NCBI GenBank assembly: GCA_963556145.1
Contig: OY744465.1
Location: 186,001-250,000, forward strand
Direction of reading: 5' to 3'
From: Hygrocybe punicea
Taxonomy: Eukaryota > Basidiomycota > Agaricomycetes > Agaricales > Hygrophoraceae
DNA length: 64,000 bases
Shown here: positions 32,641-43,883 of the stretch, in pieces
Position numbering within the stretch: the stretch's first letter is position 1
How the letters are laid out: each line of letters starts with the position of its first letter
Notes under the pieces: model-generated
Seen by the model: the letters and a program-made list of their open reading frames with translations, nothing else
Databases searched by the model: none
What the model was told of the DNA's origin: nothing
Program-made: the position numbers and the translations under genes

Positions 32641-33508
32641 GGAATTCCGCGGGATATTGGCTTGTTCGTTGATGAGGAGCCCTTGCTTGGTGCCGAAGGA
32701 CCTTACACGCTGATTATAACGTATGCCGGCGTCTCTCTTTTCGACCATTCTATGCACGCCTCGTAGTAATCAAGAAGGAATTGCATCTGAAGAGGCACTC
32801 ATATTGCGTGGGTGAGTCGACCTTATTTTTTTTTTTCACCTCCGGCTTCATTCACATATGTGCCAGGCCCCAACCTGGTCAGCTGAACGCGTACAAGGAT
32901 GCTCTGGACTGTCTCAATGCCAGTATTGCGTTCAAGTCTTTTGAACGTGACTCCCGCGAGATGGTACGCATTTCCCAATAGTTATGTTAACACTTTCTTA
33001 CGTCCAGTTACAGGCTCGTCTCCTAGAAACTGGTGCCAGAAATTTGACTCAAATGTACGTGTTCTCAATAGGAAAATGTCATGATAACATCAGACCATCG
33101 GGCAGTACTAATAGATGCCAGTCTAAGTCCCTTCACCGACCAAATGCGCCTGGACTCAAATGGTCGCATTCGTATACTGGACTCGTGGGCTTACAAGTCC
33201 GCTGAAGAACTGTACCCCCTCAGTGATGCAAACGGTGGCGCGGTAACACACACTCCTGCTATGGATGTCTATTCCTTTAGCACTACAGCCTACTCGGTAG
33301 GCTCCGTTCCAACTCCATCTGTATTTCACTTATCAAAAACCTTTTTTTTGTCTTGTAAAATACCCATGGGGAGTGTAGATCTTTGCAGCCACAGTTCCCT
33401 TGACCACCCAATCTCATACTGCCGAACAATGGCTTGTCAAAATCCACGAAAACGGATACGGCCACCTCGAAAAACCCACAGACATGGATCACGCAGCTTT
33501 CCGGAGTT
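32641..33508 (+). pseudogene. Kinase-like relic
   Basis: Pieces in several frames read in kinase order: GPYTLIITYAGVSLFDHS (32690-32755), LNAYKDALDCLNASIAFKSFE (32884-32946), then AVLIDASLSPFTDQMRLDS, DSWAYKSAEEL and HTPAMDVYSFSTTAYS (33098-33298), and after an intron FAATVPLTTQSHTAEQW ending in a stop at 33508-33510. The usual DFG and APE positions are occupied by DAS and SAEE, and no catalytic loop was found. It could be a pseudokinase gene with short exons, but missing parts and a stop before the end of the C-lobe suggest a relic. Confidence 0.4.
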
Positions 33509-33955
33509 CTTGGCGGATGTGAAGATTGCGGCGGCCGGGAAAGGTGGAGAGCTTAGTATGGGTTTGACGGATTTCACAATTTCGGCGAGGTCTCTCGCAT
33601 GCCGTTCGGTCGCGAGATTTGCTTATGTGTGTGTGTTGTAGACTGTCAGCTATCTTGGGTCAGCCTTGGTCGCCCTTGGTGATGGAAACTGGAAGATGGG
33701 GGAAGGCGTCCAAGTGGGAAAAGGCTCAAAGCTGGGTGAAACCGACGAACAAACTGTGATAGAACATTTTGTTTGTATGTTTGTTCATTCATACCTGCGG
33801 CCGTCTTCCTAGACGATGTCGTATCAACGGTTGTCAACAGCCTCACCGCACTCTATTTAGCCATGTCATTGTCTGCCAGATATTGCACACAACAGAACGA
33901 GTGCATGGTTAATGACATTATATTAAAAAAATGGCGCAATAACTACAAGAAACTA

Positions 33956-36374
33956 TTACAACGCCGAAGACTTTTTCCCATCGAGAGCCGAGGCAACACC
34001 CAAAAGTACGACAAACTGTATGTTGGAAGAAAGTACAGTCGTCGCTGAACGCTCCGCAAAATATGTGCTCAGCGTATAACCAACAGCAACAACAGAATTG
34101 ACAGGTAAGTCTCGAGTACCCTTTTTGTACAGCGGGAACTTCGACAAGTTCCGGAAATCACTATCAGTGAATAAAAAAGCACGACCCGTCTTAGAACGGC
34201 CATCATATATAGGAACTGCGTAAACAACTTGAAGTAAGTAAAAGATAACATAATAAACACAAAAGCAAATTCATACTTTTATCTTCGAATGCACGTGAAG
34301 CCGGATAGACGCCCCGATTACCTAGCGCAGTGGATACCAAAGGGCTCGAAACGGTCATAAATAGGCCGCCAGCTTTGTTGGGGGATGCGGGAGCACTGGC
34401 AACTGTGACAAATGAGCAAAAATATCAGTGATCAAGAATAAATATCACTTACGCTGCCTTCGAGTGGAGAAGGAAATACCAAGATTGGAAACAGAGCCAG
34501 TCACTAAGTGAAATCCGAATAGCTGACCCCATAAAGAAGTATCCCGGCGCATTTCTTGGGCAAACGGAACGATTGTGACCTTATGAACAGGGTAAGGTGC
34601 ATTTGCTGAGCCGCTAAGGCATTCATCGACAAGGAAACACTCTGTCGCAACTCCCAACATAATGCCGACTGCATTGATGTTTGCACCAGCAATCTTCAAG
34701 CGACGCGATTCGACAGAGAGTACGGAGGGATTTACTCGGCTGGTGTTGACGAAACAGCCAGACCGAACAAAAAGTAGACCTTGTAAAACAGAACTAGAAA
34801 AGGTGAGCATAAAGAGCAAGCAAGCCGGGAGGAATGTATACTTACTTAACAGACAACTCTGAAAGATTCTCGACAAGAGAGGAAAACGAGACACGAGACA
34901 ATCTGGTATCAGCGGATGAAAAAGGAATGACATCGCAGAATCGGCTGTGGGTAATATAAGAGGTTAGATAGCCGGACGACATCAAAAAAATTACTTTAGA
35001 TTGGGAAGGTCCTGATAAATATCAGACAGCCTCAGATCTTGTATGTCCCTACGCATAACAGCAAGGCTTGGATCTTCGACAATGCCAGCTGCAGAAGAAT
35101 CCGACACATTTCCACCTTCGCCAGGACTCGCGGCACTGAACGACGATGAGCAATAGAAGACTATAACAGTCTACACTTACCCAACAGCATCAGAAGTGGC
35201 TTCTGATGCAGCTTCCGATTCATTTCCATCAACATCTAAGGTAGCAGGCCTGTAAAACAACTGGTAAGATGTAACTGACCCTCGAAATGAACACACCCAC
35301 GATGGACTCGGAGACTTTTCAACTTTTACGATGGCACCCTCAATACTGCAAGAAATCAATAAGGAGAAGGCTAGCAGGATGCGCAACTACTTACAGTATA
35401 TTATTAATAGAAGTCGCAGATGCAACGTCCTCGTCGACAGTAACCTTTGCTGATTGCCTGTGAGATAGCGGAGGAGTAACAGGATCCCTTAGAAATCGTC
35501 AGGGCAAGAGCAAAGAGATATCGAGATTAAATGCAAACTGGATTTCAGCAAGGCGAGCTTTCTCCGATTTTGTTTTGGTCCTACTACAATCGACATAGGT
35601 TATAAAAAATAGATCAAAGATTAAATATACCTAGAACGGGCCCTTGTAGGCGAAGGGGTAACTTCAGGAGCACTGAGTTCTGGGCTAAAAATAGCGTCAG
35701 CACCGAGACGATGAGAGCAGACAAGAAATTACAAAGGGGAAGGCTCTTTAGCAGGGGCAGTCACTTTCTTCGTAGAAGAACCCTTTCCCTTGTCAGGCAC
35801 AGACATCCCTCTCCTGCTTACGGCCTTGCCCTTCGTCACGGGAGACCTGTACAAACATAAAAGGGGTTGATGATATATCGAGAAATCACTTACGTCAATA
35901 TTTCTTCTTCAGAAGACACCTCAGACGCTGCATCATAGCCAAAGGACAGGTTAGATTTGATATCGAGGATTGCAGATTCAGCTCTGTATATATAAATAAG
36001 TCAACTGAGGGTTTAAATAAAACAAAAGGACAAACGAGATGGATACAGCCGGAAGGTTGTCGTATTCTTCAGACCCTGGAGCAGGGACGATTTGGGTTTC
36101 CTTTTTCCTTTTTGCGAGGGGTTTTGGGGTTTCAATAACTTCACTGATACAGAATTTAAAAGTCAATTTAGCAAGACGACGTATCGCAGAGTATACGAAC
36201 ATATCAGAATCAAACGAGATGTCTGCTTTACGCTTCACAACACCACGAGAAGGCGACGGGGCGACAGCCTTTTTGACCAATTTGGCAGGAGAACTGAGAG
36301 ATAAAGTGTAAGGAATTAAGTGCAAGTATTGAGAGTGACAATTCACCGTTTGGAGGCAGTTGAACGAGGAGACA
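33956..36374 (-). CDS. Lineage-specific multi-exon protein with disordered N-terminus
   Basis: ATG at 36374 (MSPRSTASKR) and at least ten exons joined by introns of 45-60 nt. The first half is Ser/Pro/Lys/Glu-rich (KAVAPSPSRGVVKRK, KPLAKRKKETQIVP, SVPDKGKGSSTKK) and clearly disordered and basic. The second half is ordered: VLQGLLFVRSGCFVN, ANINAVGIMLGVATEC, FGFHLVTGSVSNLGISF, and at the end VPIYDGRSKTGRAFLFTD with VAVGYTLSTY and NIQFVVLLGVA. One donor (GTTCGT near 36200) is needed to keep the frame open. I recognise the type as an Agaricomycete-specific repeated family but cannot name a domain. It lies between the Helitron and a divergent gene at 37271 of similar lineage-restricted character. 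Confidence 0.55.
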
Positions 36375-36703
36375 TGTTAGAACGATTGGCAAACAGGTAA
36401 AACTGGGAAGGGATAGCAATACAGAGTTATATCACAAAGCGGTCTATATAGAAAGGAACAGAGGGTACTTGCGCCGTTGAGTCTAGTGAATAAACCATGG
36501 CGTGCCATGAACACCGCAGGAACGCGGCGCCACACCAGACGAAGACGAGAAGCTCAATACATATTTACCACAAACAGCAAAACAACAACGGGCACACAAA
36601 TGCTATACAAACAGCATGGAGGCTAATATGTCCACAATACTCCAAGTTAACCACGCCTTCAGGTCATAACAGCATCCCTGTGAGTCTCCAATAAAGAAGC
36701 TTA

Positions 36704-37010
36704 TAGATTGCCATGGCAAAAATCCACGGTATAACCGGTGCCACAGGTCCAAGGGCTAAACACAGAAAAGATGCGCAATAAGAAAACATCTGATCCGCAG
36801 AACCAATATAAGATAAAACGTACAAGCACAATTAACGGACATATCCAAGCAAAGAACCATTTAGATATCCATGGCAAGAGACCACAGCATATCGGGCACC
36901 ACAGGTCTGGGGCTAATACAGAAAGGACGCGCAGTAAGAAAACTGATCCGCAGAACCAATATAGGATGAAACGTACGAGCACAATTAGTGTACACAGGCA
37001 AGCAAGGGTA
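36704..37010. repeat. Imperfect tandem duplication, unit about 158 bp
   Basis: Block 36704-36860 and block 36862-37010 share TAGAT..CCATGGCAA, GGCACCACAGGT-type and TGATCCGCAGAACCAATATA in the same order and spacing. It lies in the intergenic space between two divergent genes. Confidence 0.65.
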
Positions 37011-37270
37011 AGAACGCATGGGTCGGTAATGAAGCAACATGGAATCAAAGTCAAAAAGACAGCGGGAACAAGGACGCATCGGAACGTGAACAAATTCAAG
37101 ACGAAACGGCAACGGGTATATCGAACTGTGGACCTAAGATAAACTCAAGTCAGTCAGAAGCAGGGGCAACTTGATGGGCTTCGAGCTGGAGGCGAGCGGT
37201 AAAATGCACAAAGGGCATACATGCCAGCAGAAACTAGACACTCCCTGTAAAATCGCCTGCTTTTTGAACG

Positions 37271-38440
37271 ATGGACGCCACATATGACCTGCAGGGTGCA
37301 AGTGAGTCGGACAGTCAGAATAGAAAGAAGAGGAGCAAAACGCTAACCCACCTAGGTGACGCATTACAAAAACTTGCATCTGAGCAAGGAGGAAACAACC
37401 AGTTGGCTGACGCAACAAAAGTGAGTGACTAATAACTTGCCGACTTGTGACTTACTACATACCAACTGGCAGGCTACAGATTGGGCTCGTCATTTAAAAA
37501 TTGTCAGTATGGAAAGGCCACCAACCTGGCAACTGATCAATGTACCATCTGGCGATAAGGCAAACTGTGGGGAGATGGAGGAGAAGATATTTACCGTGCA
37601 AGGCATCATATGTGGAATTGCTCTCCCACCTCTAACGGAAAGGCCTTCGTAAGTAGATGCCCTAACAGACTAGGCGGAACTAACATTTCCAATAGTGTCA
37701 AGCCAACCCGCTACAAGTTTGTTAGGCAAGGAGTTTCAATTACAGGCGCAGGGACGGCAATATTCAATAATGCCATGAAAGCTGCCCAGGAAATATACGC
37801 TCAATTCTATCGCCAGTTCCCCGACACAAAACTTGAAGGATGGAACACGTCCACTCATGCAGGCCACCCAAGCCTCGATGTTACGAACCGATACTTCACG
37901 CCGAAGAGGGATGCACCAGAGATGCAACACGTCCCATTTGACAAAGCAGTCGACCCCCACGGCATTCTTGAGGATATGGCTAAGTCAGGCTATACACATG
38001 GCGAAGAAAACGAGGTACTTTATTACATATGCCACGTCAACGAGCAAGGGGAGAGGAGGTAATGTGGAGCAAACTATTTCGGAGTACAAGATGACTGACT
38101 ATTCATGTCAGCTATGAAAATGCCAAGCCTCAAATCTATCGCATCGGGGATATCGTTGAAGTACAGATGTCGTTCGTCTGTGTTCCTATCAAAGGCCAAA
38201 ACTTCAAGATGTTGACAATACTCCATTCTATCGCTTTATTGGACTGCATATTCACACAGGTAAGGAGGATTTATCGACCAAGGCCTATATGTTAAAATTC
38301 TACAGGACTCCATGATGAAACGTATGACAATTTCAGACAGACATGCGAAGCCAACTCTCAAGCGGAGAGTAGGATACCACGACATGATGCCAGAGGCAAA
38401 ACGACCCAATGGCAATACCTACAACATGGACGTATCGTAG
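37271..38440 (+). CDS. Lineage-specific multi-exon protein, function unknown
   Basis: ATG at 37271 (MDATYDLQGASESDSQ) and TAG at 38438-38440, with five introns of 45-60 nt. Visible parts are ATDWARHLKIVSMERPPTWQ, FTVQGIICGIALPP, YKFVRQGVSITGAGTAIFNN, a WNTSTHAGHPSLDVTNRYF loop, and YRIGDIVEVQMSFVCVPIK followed by TILHSIALLD. The last piece alternates polar and hydrophobic residues like a beta-barrel, and the C-terminus is basic (TLKRRVGYHDMMPEAKR). Related proteins with the GDIVEVQ.SF motif recur in mushroom genomes near mobile elements. I cannot assign a function. Exons join without stops, so the gene looks intact. Confidence 0.6.
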
Positions 38441-38958
38441 CTAATGTAGAAGAGTTCAAAGTTGCAATATAATATATTAGCGCCGTTCACAAAAACACAT
38501 AGATCATATGCATTAAACATGAATATGACTCGGGTGTCACATATGGACGAAGCATGGGAGGAAGATACGAAGAGGAAAAGGGCGGGGATCAAGAGGGGAT
38601 CAGATAGGGAGGGTTGTCAATGTACCGTATTCGACAGCACATAAATGTCTGTGCTGGACGGGGAAATGCCAATGAAAGTTATGAATATAACGAGTCGCGA
38701 CTATACCCAGCCCCAAGTGCTGAGGCGTCAGCATTCTTGTGCTTGCCATGAGCTTTTGGCTAAGGCCGGAAAAAGCCGAACAAAGTTCGGCACTTGCCGC
38801 GAGAATAGATTGGCAAGGATTTTGGTGGCCTCGGGTCTTAGTAAGACCGAGCCTAAATATACATTTAGGACTCGGAACCCTTGGTATGACCAATCTTCCC
38901 AGCTGTAGACTTGCGAGCTCAAAAGGAACACCTGAGATACTCGGCCCAACATCTCACC

Positions 38959-41900
38959 ATGGACATTATCCAACACTGTTTGTCACTGGTGCCCGTCCCA
39001 TACCTTTCCCCCGCCTTCTCAGCATTCAGATTCCTTTGGCAATCAATGCAGCAAGTTCGGACGACCAGAGAGCAGCTGAAATTCCTTGGTTTATGTATAT
39101 CGCAGCTCCTTTGCGCTCTCGATAGCGATTGTCAAACCAAGAAGCAGGTGCCGGCGAACGTTGCCAAGCTGCTTCAAGATCTGTGCAGGTACATCGACCT
39201 CTGACACGACAAGATGCACTCACGGGTATATTTCGTCTCACAGCTTACTGAAGGAAGTCAACTTGCTCGTCCAGAAACAGTCCAATAGTCACTTCCTGAA
39301 GGCTCTCTTGCGCAAGGATGAGTGGATCTCACAGATCGCCGGATACCATCATCAAATTGAGGCGTTCGTTGCAGCATTCCAAGTATGTGCCTTCATACCC
39401 TAATACCCCACCCGATCTGATGACAGTCTTCAGGTATCAGCGGAGGTCAATATTGTCGATTGGCAGGAACGAAATGATCGTGCTCGATTGGCAGATCAAC
39501 AGGCCCTTGATAATCGGCTCACCGAACTTGAAGGAAATCTTGCAGAGATACTCGGTATGTTGTTGCATTTCCCAGCACTGAAAATATTCGAACTTGGTTC
39601 TCTCAGACATCCACCACAACAGCGTGATGGCTATGATGACATCGCTACAACGACGGCTCGATTCGCTCGACAGGCAGCCAGCCCATGTCCAAGAATCACG
39701 GTTCATGGAGCACAGTCTTCAGTATCTTTCTACGGTCTCTGAGAGTCAAGTTATCATGGAAGATTGGATGGTTACTGCGTTTGATGTTGACTTTGGACCG
39801 AAGATCGGAGAGGGCGGTTTGTGAGACGTTTCTTTTGGTCTCGCTGGATTTCGTACAACTCATTCTATGCCATTTTAGCGGAATGGTTTTCAGAGGGACG
39901 TGGAACAAGTTACCTGTGGCTCTGAAGGTGCTTACGGCTGACGGTATATCCCCAACATCTGCGGTGAGTCTTGATCAGACCATCTCGGTACCCTCAGATT
40001 AATGTGCAATCGTAGGCCATCCGCCGAGAGATCAAGGCACGGATGCACCATTGCAACATGCTTGTGTGCTATCTGACCTCGGATGTATAGATATGGTCCG
40101 ATCTCCGGCATCCACACGTACTTCGTACGTATTCCAACAATTTCCTCACCGGACCGTTTTCATGTTTCATCTTGTAGAATTTCTCGGTGCGAATATATTC
40201 GACGAGAAGCCATTCATCGTCATGCCTCTCGTGACCAATGGAAATGCCCGAGACTACATCGAGCAAAATCCAGATTGTGATCGGCAAAGAATCGTGGGTA
40301 CCATATTACCTTCATTTGTTTCTCGGTGTCTGATGACCATCCCCAAGCTGTATCATATCTCCCTGGGACTGGTATATCTTCACGGTCGGAACCTCCTGCA
40401 CGGAGATCTGAAATCGGTACACGAAGCCTAATCTCTTTAATCTGTCACTCTCTTACCTATTACTATTGCAGTTCAACGTACTCATTGATGATGCCGAGAA
40501 TGCGCTACTGTGCGACTTCGGGCTGTCTCGAATCAAAGCCGATGTCACCAGCCGCACAGTCAAACAAACACCCACTACGATAACAGGCAGTCGAAATTGG
40601 ATGGCACCGGAGAGGCTCAAGGGAGGATCACTGAAGAAACCCGCGGACGTCTATGCTTTCGGCATGATGGTATATGAGGTGAGTACATTCATTGTGTCTG
40701 ACTAACAGCAGCCTAATGCCTCTATCCAACCAGGTTCACACCAACGAGATCCCACTCGGCGACATCCCACATTCTGAATTCTTCGACCTTGTCGTGAACC
40801 AAGGTGTCAGACCAGAGCGTCCCGATGACGATGAGGCTCCCCAAATGACAGACGAGAGCTGGCACCTCGCAGAGGATTGTTGGAGAGAGGATCCTCTCAC
40901 TCGACCGGACATTGGTGCTGTATGCGACATGATATCCCGTTCACTTGGAAAAAAACCTCGTCAGCGAGTAACGAAGGTTTGTCCTGCCGGATATCAATCT
41001 CTAATTCCGATTCTCACCTTGTTTTACCAGCCTCCACCACCGCCTCCATCCCCTCTTTTGACCAGACAGCCTGAAGTCCCTGTTGCTCAGCTTCGTACAC
41101 CTTCTCCCTCTCCCAAAGTACGCCCAGCTCCCCATACCTTTCGAGAAACCTGCCAGTTGAAGGGTCATACTGGTTCGGTGCTTTGTGTTACCTTTTCACC
41201 TGACGGGGAGCGAATTGCCTCTGGGTCCAGGGACAATACCGTTCGTGTCTGGGATTGGAGGAATCAAAAGGTCTTATTAGGACCTCTGCGTGGTCACACG
41301 GAAGCTGTCTGGTCTGTGGCGTACTCTCCAGATGGCCAGAAAATTGCTTCTGGTTCTCATGACCACACTGTGTTGGTGTGGGATGCAAAAAGCGGGAGTC
41401 GATTGCTTCGGCTCGCACAGCATACGGGATATGTTAGCTCAGTAGCATTTTCACTGGACGATAGGACGATTGCTTCTGGCTCACACGACAAGACCATCAA
41501 AGTCTGGGATGCGAGAACGGGCAACGTCATACGCTCTCTTAAGCTTCGTCACGACGTCCTGTCCCTCGTGTTCTCGCCAAATGGCCAGTATCTCGTGTCT
41601 GCAACAAAGGGCAGAGTAGAGGTCTGGGATGTTCAAAATTGGTGGAGGGTGTGTGGATGTGATGGATGTCGTGTTGCAGTCTCGCCGACCAGCAAGCAAG
41701 TCGCCTATAATGACCTCGACGACACGGGTATCTGTATTATGGACATCAAGACAGCGAAACCCGTTGTCGGTCCATTTCAAGGACCTGCAGGCTCTATACA
41801 GTGTCTTGCCTTCTCACCAGATGGAACGTGGATCGCTTCAGGAACTTTTTGCGAAGCGATTCGCATCTGGGACACAGCGTCGGGAAATCTCATCTCGGAA

Positions 41901-42014
41901 TTTGGAAATGGGACATCGATTGCTATTTCACCAAATGGTATGCAGATGGTAGCTGGCAATTATTCGTCTTATGATTACACTCTCCTCCTGTATTCCTGTG
42001 ATTCTGTTGCGTAG
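38959..42014 (+). CDS. Helical-bundle / TKL kinase / WD40 fusion protein
   Basis: Twelve exons (38959-39188, 39244-39382, 39434-39554, 39607-39820, 39879-39963, 40016-40036, 40091-40124, 40178-40293, 40348-40416, 40472-40678, 40734-40976, 41031-42014) add up to 2463 nt, exactly 820 codons plus stop. Residues 1-210 are helical with heptads (LLCALDSD, LLKEVNLLVQ, RLTELEGNLAEIL), resembling the four-helix adaptor/MLKL-like N-domains of fungal signalling proteins. Residues about 250-490 form a TKL kinase: Gly loop IGEGGFGMVF, Lys in VALKVL, HGDLKSFNVLID, CDFGLS and WMAPERL. A Pro-rich linker precedes seven WD-type repeats (GHTGSVLCVTFSPDG, SGSRDNTVRVWD and so on). The order effector-kinase-sensor propeller suggests a cell-death or non-self signalling protein; that is inference. 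An upstream in-frame Met at 38911 is an alternative start. Confidence 0.85.
40037..40090 (+). other. GC-AG intron
   Basis: The coding frame RREIK is followed by GCACGG, then 54 nt ending GTATAG. Removing this stretch joins RREIK to IWSDLRHPHVL in phase, the expected kinase alpha-C to beta-4 sequence. Left in, it places a TAG in frame. No GT donor in the area gives an acceptable product. Confidence 0.75.
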
Positions 42015-42406
42015 AACATTGTACGTTGTCCTATCTTACTTCTCGCCATGGCACGCAAAGGCGGGGCGGGGCCCCAATCCCCCTCCGCCGACTGGTCTGC
42101 CTGCAATAGATACCGTGCTGGTGACAACTGTCGCAGAGGTTTCCCGCAGCCAAAAACCATTAGCACAGGTCCCATCGACTGCCTTTTCTTCCTTTCCGTT
42201 GAACACTACGCTGTCCAAAGTCCCCATTGGTAAAATGTGGCAGAGCTGGTATCCTAGTACCATAGTTGACAAAAGTAAGACATGAAATTTTGGCTATTTT
42301 GTTGTGTGGTCATATAAAGGGCATCAATTGAAGTATATTGAGCACAGAATTAAAAAAATTGGCAGTCAGGAACATGAGATATGGTAAAAATGGTGAGTGG
42401 GATGCA
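42015..42406. other. 3' flank of the fusion gene, no gene
   Basis: Short frames here (42048-42285) have no recognisable content. The sequence turns strongly AT-rich from about 42280, where the foldback element approaches. Confidence 0.4.
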
Positions 42407-43218
42407 ATTACAGCCATTTGCATTGAATATGGCAGTAAATTGCATCAATTGAAAAAAGTGGACTTAGAAGAATTTTGAGTGCTCTGTTGTGTATCTCATG
42501 AAGTACTGCATGGATTAAGATGGTTATAGAGAGAAAGTTGTACCATTTCTTAAGGGCTATCTACTCCTGTAATTACATTTGGACAATATTTAGTGTATGG
42601 TGAGTTGTGGGTGAAATAGAAGGTAAACTGGTGTTTTTTGACATCCAAATTGATATTGTCAAATTATGGCATCAAATGAGCTCCTATGAACAAGATTGTA
42701 GGGAGAAAATTGTTCAGTTTTTCAAGGGCTAGAAGCTCATATACCGTATTTTTCTTCATTTTTGTCCTTTCAGCCAATTTTACATTTTTACCATGTTCAT
42801 TCATATTGGGCTTGAAATAGTATAAGACTCATAATTATTGGCTGAAAGGACAAAAAATGAAGAAAAATACGGTATATGAGCTTCTAGCCCTTGAAAAACT
42901 GAACAATTTTCTCCCTACAATCTTGTTCATAGGAGCTCATTTGATGCCACAATTTGACAATATCATATTGGGTGTCAAAAATACTACATTACCTGTTTAT
43001 TTCATCCACCACTCATCATATACTAAATATAGTCCAAATGTAATTACTGGAGCTGATAGCCCTTAGAAAATGGTACAACTTTCCCTCTGTAACCATGTCA
43101 GTCTGTGCAGTATTTCATGAGATACAGGATTGAGCACAGAAAATTTGTCTAAGTCCATATTATTCTATTGATTCAAGAAATTTCAAAAAGTGCCATCATT
43201 TATGCAAACGGCTGTAAT
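42407..43218. mobile_element. Foldback element: 812-bp near-palindrome
   Basis: The arms 42407-42778 and 42837-43218 are reverse complements, with a 58-nt centre. The inner 130 bp are almost perfect (for example ACGGTATATGAGCTTCTAG on the right against its complement on the left); the outer parts drift but keep order, down to ATTACAGCC at 42407 and its complement ending at 43218. There is no coding sequence. Such hairpins arise from foldback transposons or from inverted duplication. No target duplication was identified. Confidence 0.85.
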
Positions 43219-43883
43219 GGGTAACTTTATGTAGACATCTCCAAAAATCACCTTGTTGCATAGATACAATATGTGTGAGGTTGGGGAACCCAATATCCTG
43301 ATTTTTAGAAGCTTTGATGACACCAATTTTGAGAATTACTGTGGTCAGTCAGGTACTTGGTCACACCAGGTTGGTCAATGTCAAATTTTGCATCCAGCAT
43401 GTTCTTACTGTTTTCAACTGCAGTTGGCCATAGTGAATATCCATATCCAGAGGGCTAGCACTGCAGGGTTCCATCAGTGGCTAAAGAATGTTCAAATTTT
43501 CAAGACCTTCTCACCTTGTAGAAAAGTTGAAGATGGTATGGGATGGTGCACACAAGATTCTCTTTGTATACCCGTTAACGCCCCCTGGTTTATAATGAGC
43601 CCTAAAAAGACTCGGAACATTGACTACAGAAAGTATCAGATTCTCGATGCTTGGTCTTCATGTGAGAAGGGCACAACGATCAAAGTAATGATTGTTGGTT
43701 TCATTCAGGTGCTTTTTCATACAGCAATTGTCGTTGAAAAAGTTGACACCTGGGGATTTGATGAAATAGCTGGAAAGCGTCAGTATGACATTTTCCGCAC
43801 AAGAAGTTACTTACAACAACACCCTCGGAGCCATAGAATTTGGCCCCACCGAGTATGACACCACAAGGCGTAACACAGAGCTA
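43219..43883. other. No gene supported
   Basis: One open frame of 201 codons (43253-43858) lies here, but its translation has no recognisable motif and its Cys/Trp/His-rich make-up looks random. Confidence 0.4.

Noticed and set aside
36701..37142. Overlapping frames on both strands
   Set aside because: They cross a 158-bp tandem duplication and mirror one another; no protein-like content.
43253..43858. 201-codon plus-strand frame
   Set aside because: No recognisable motif, and it starts just outside the foldback element in AT-rich sequence.
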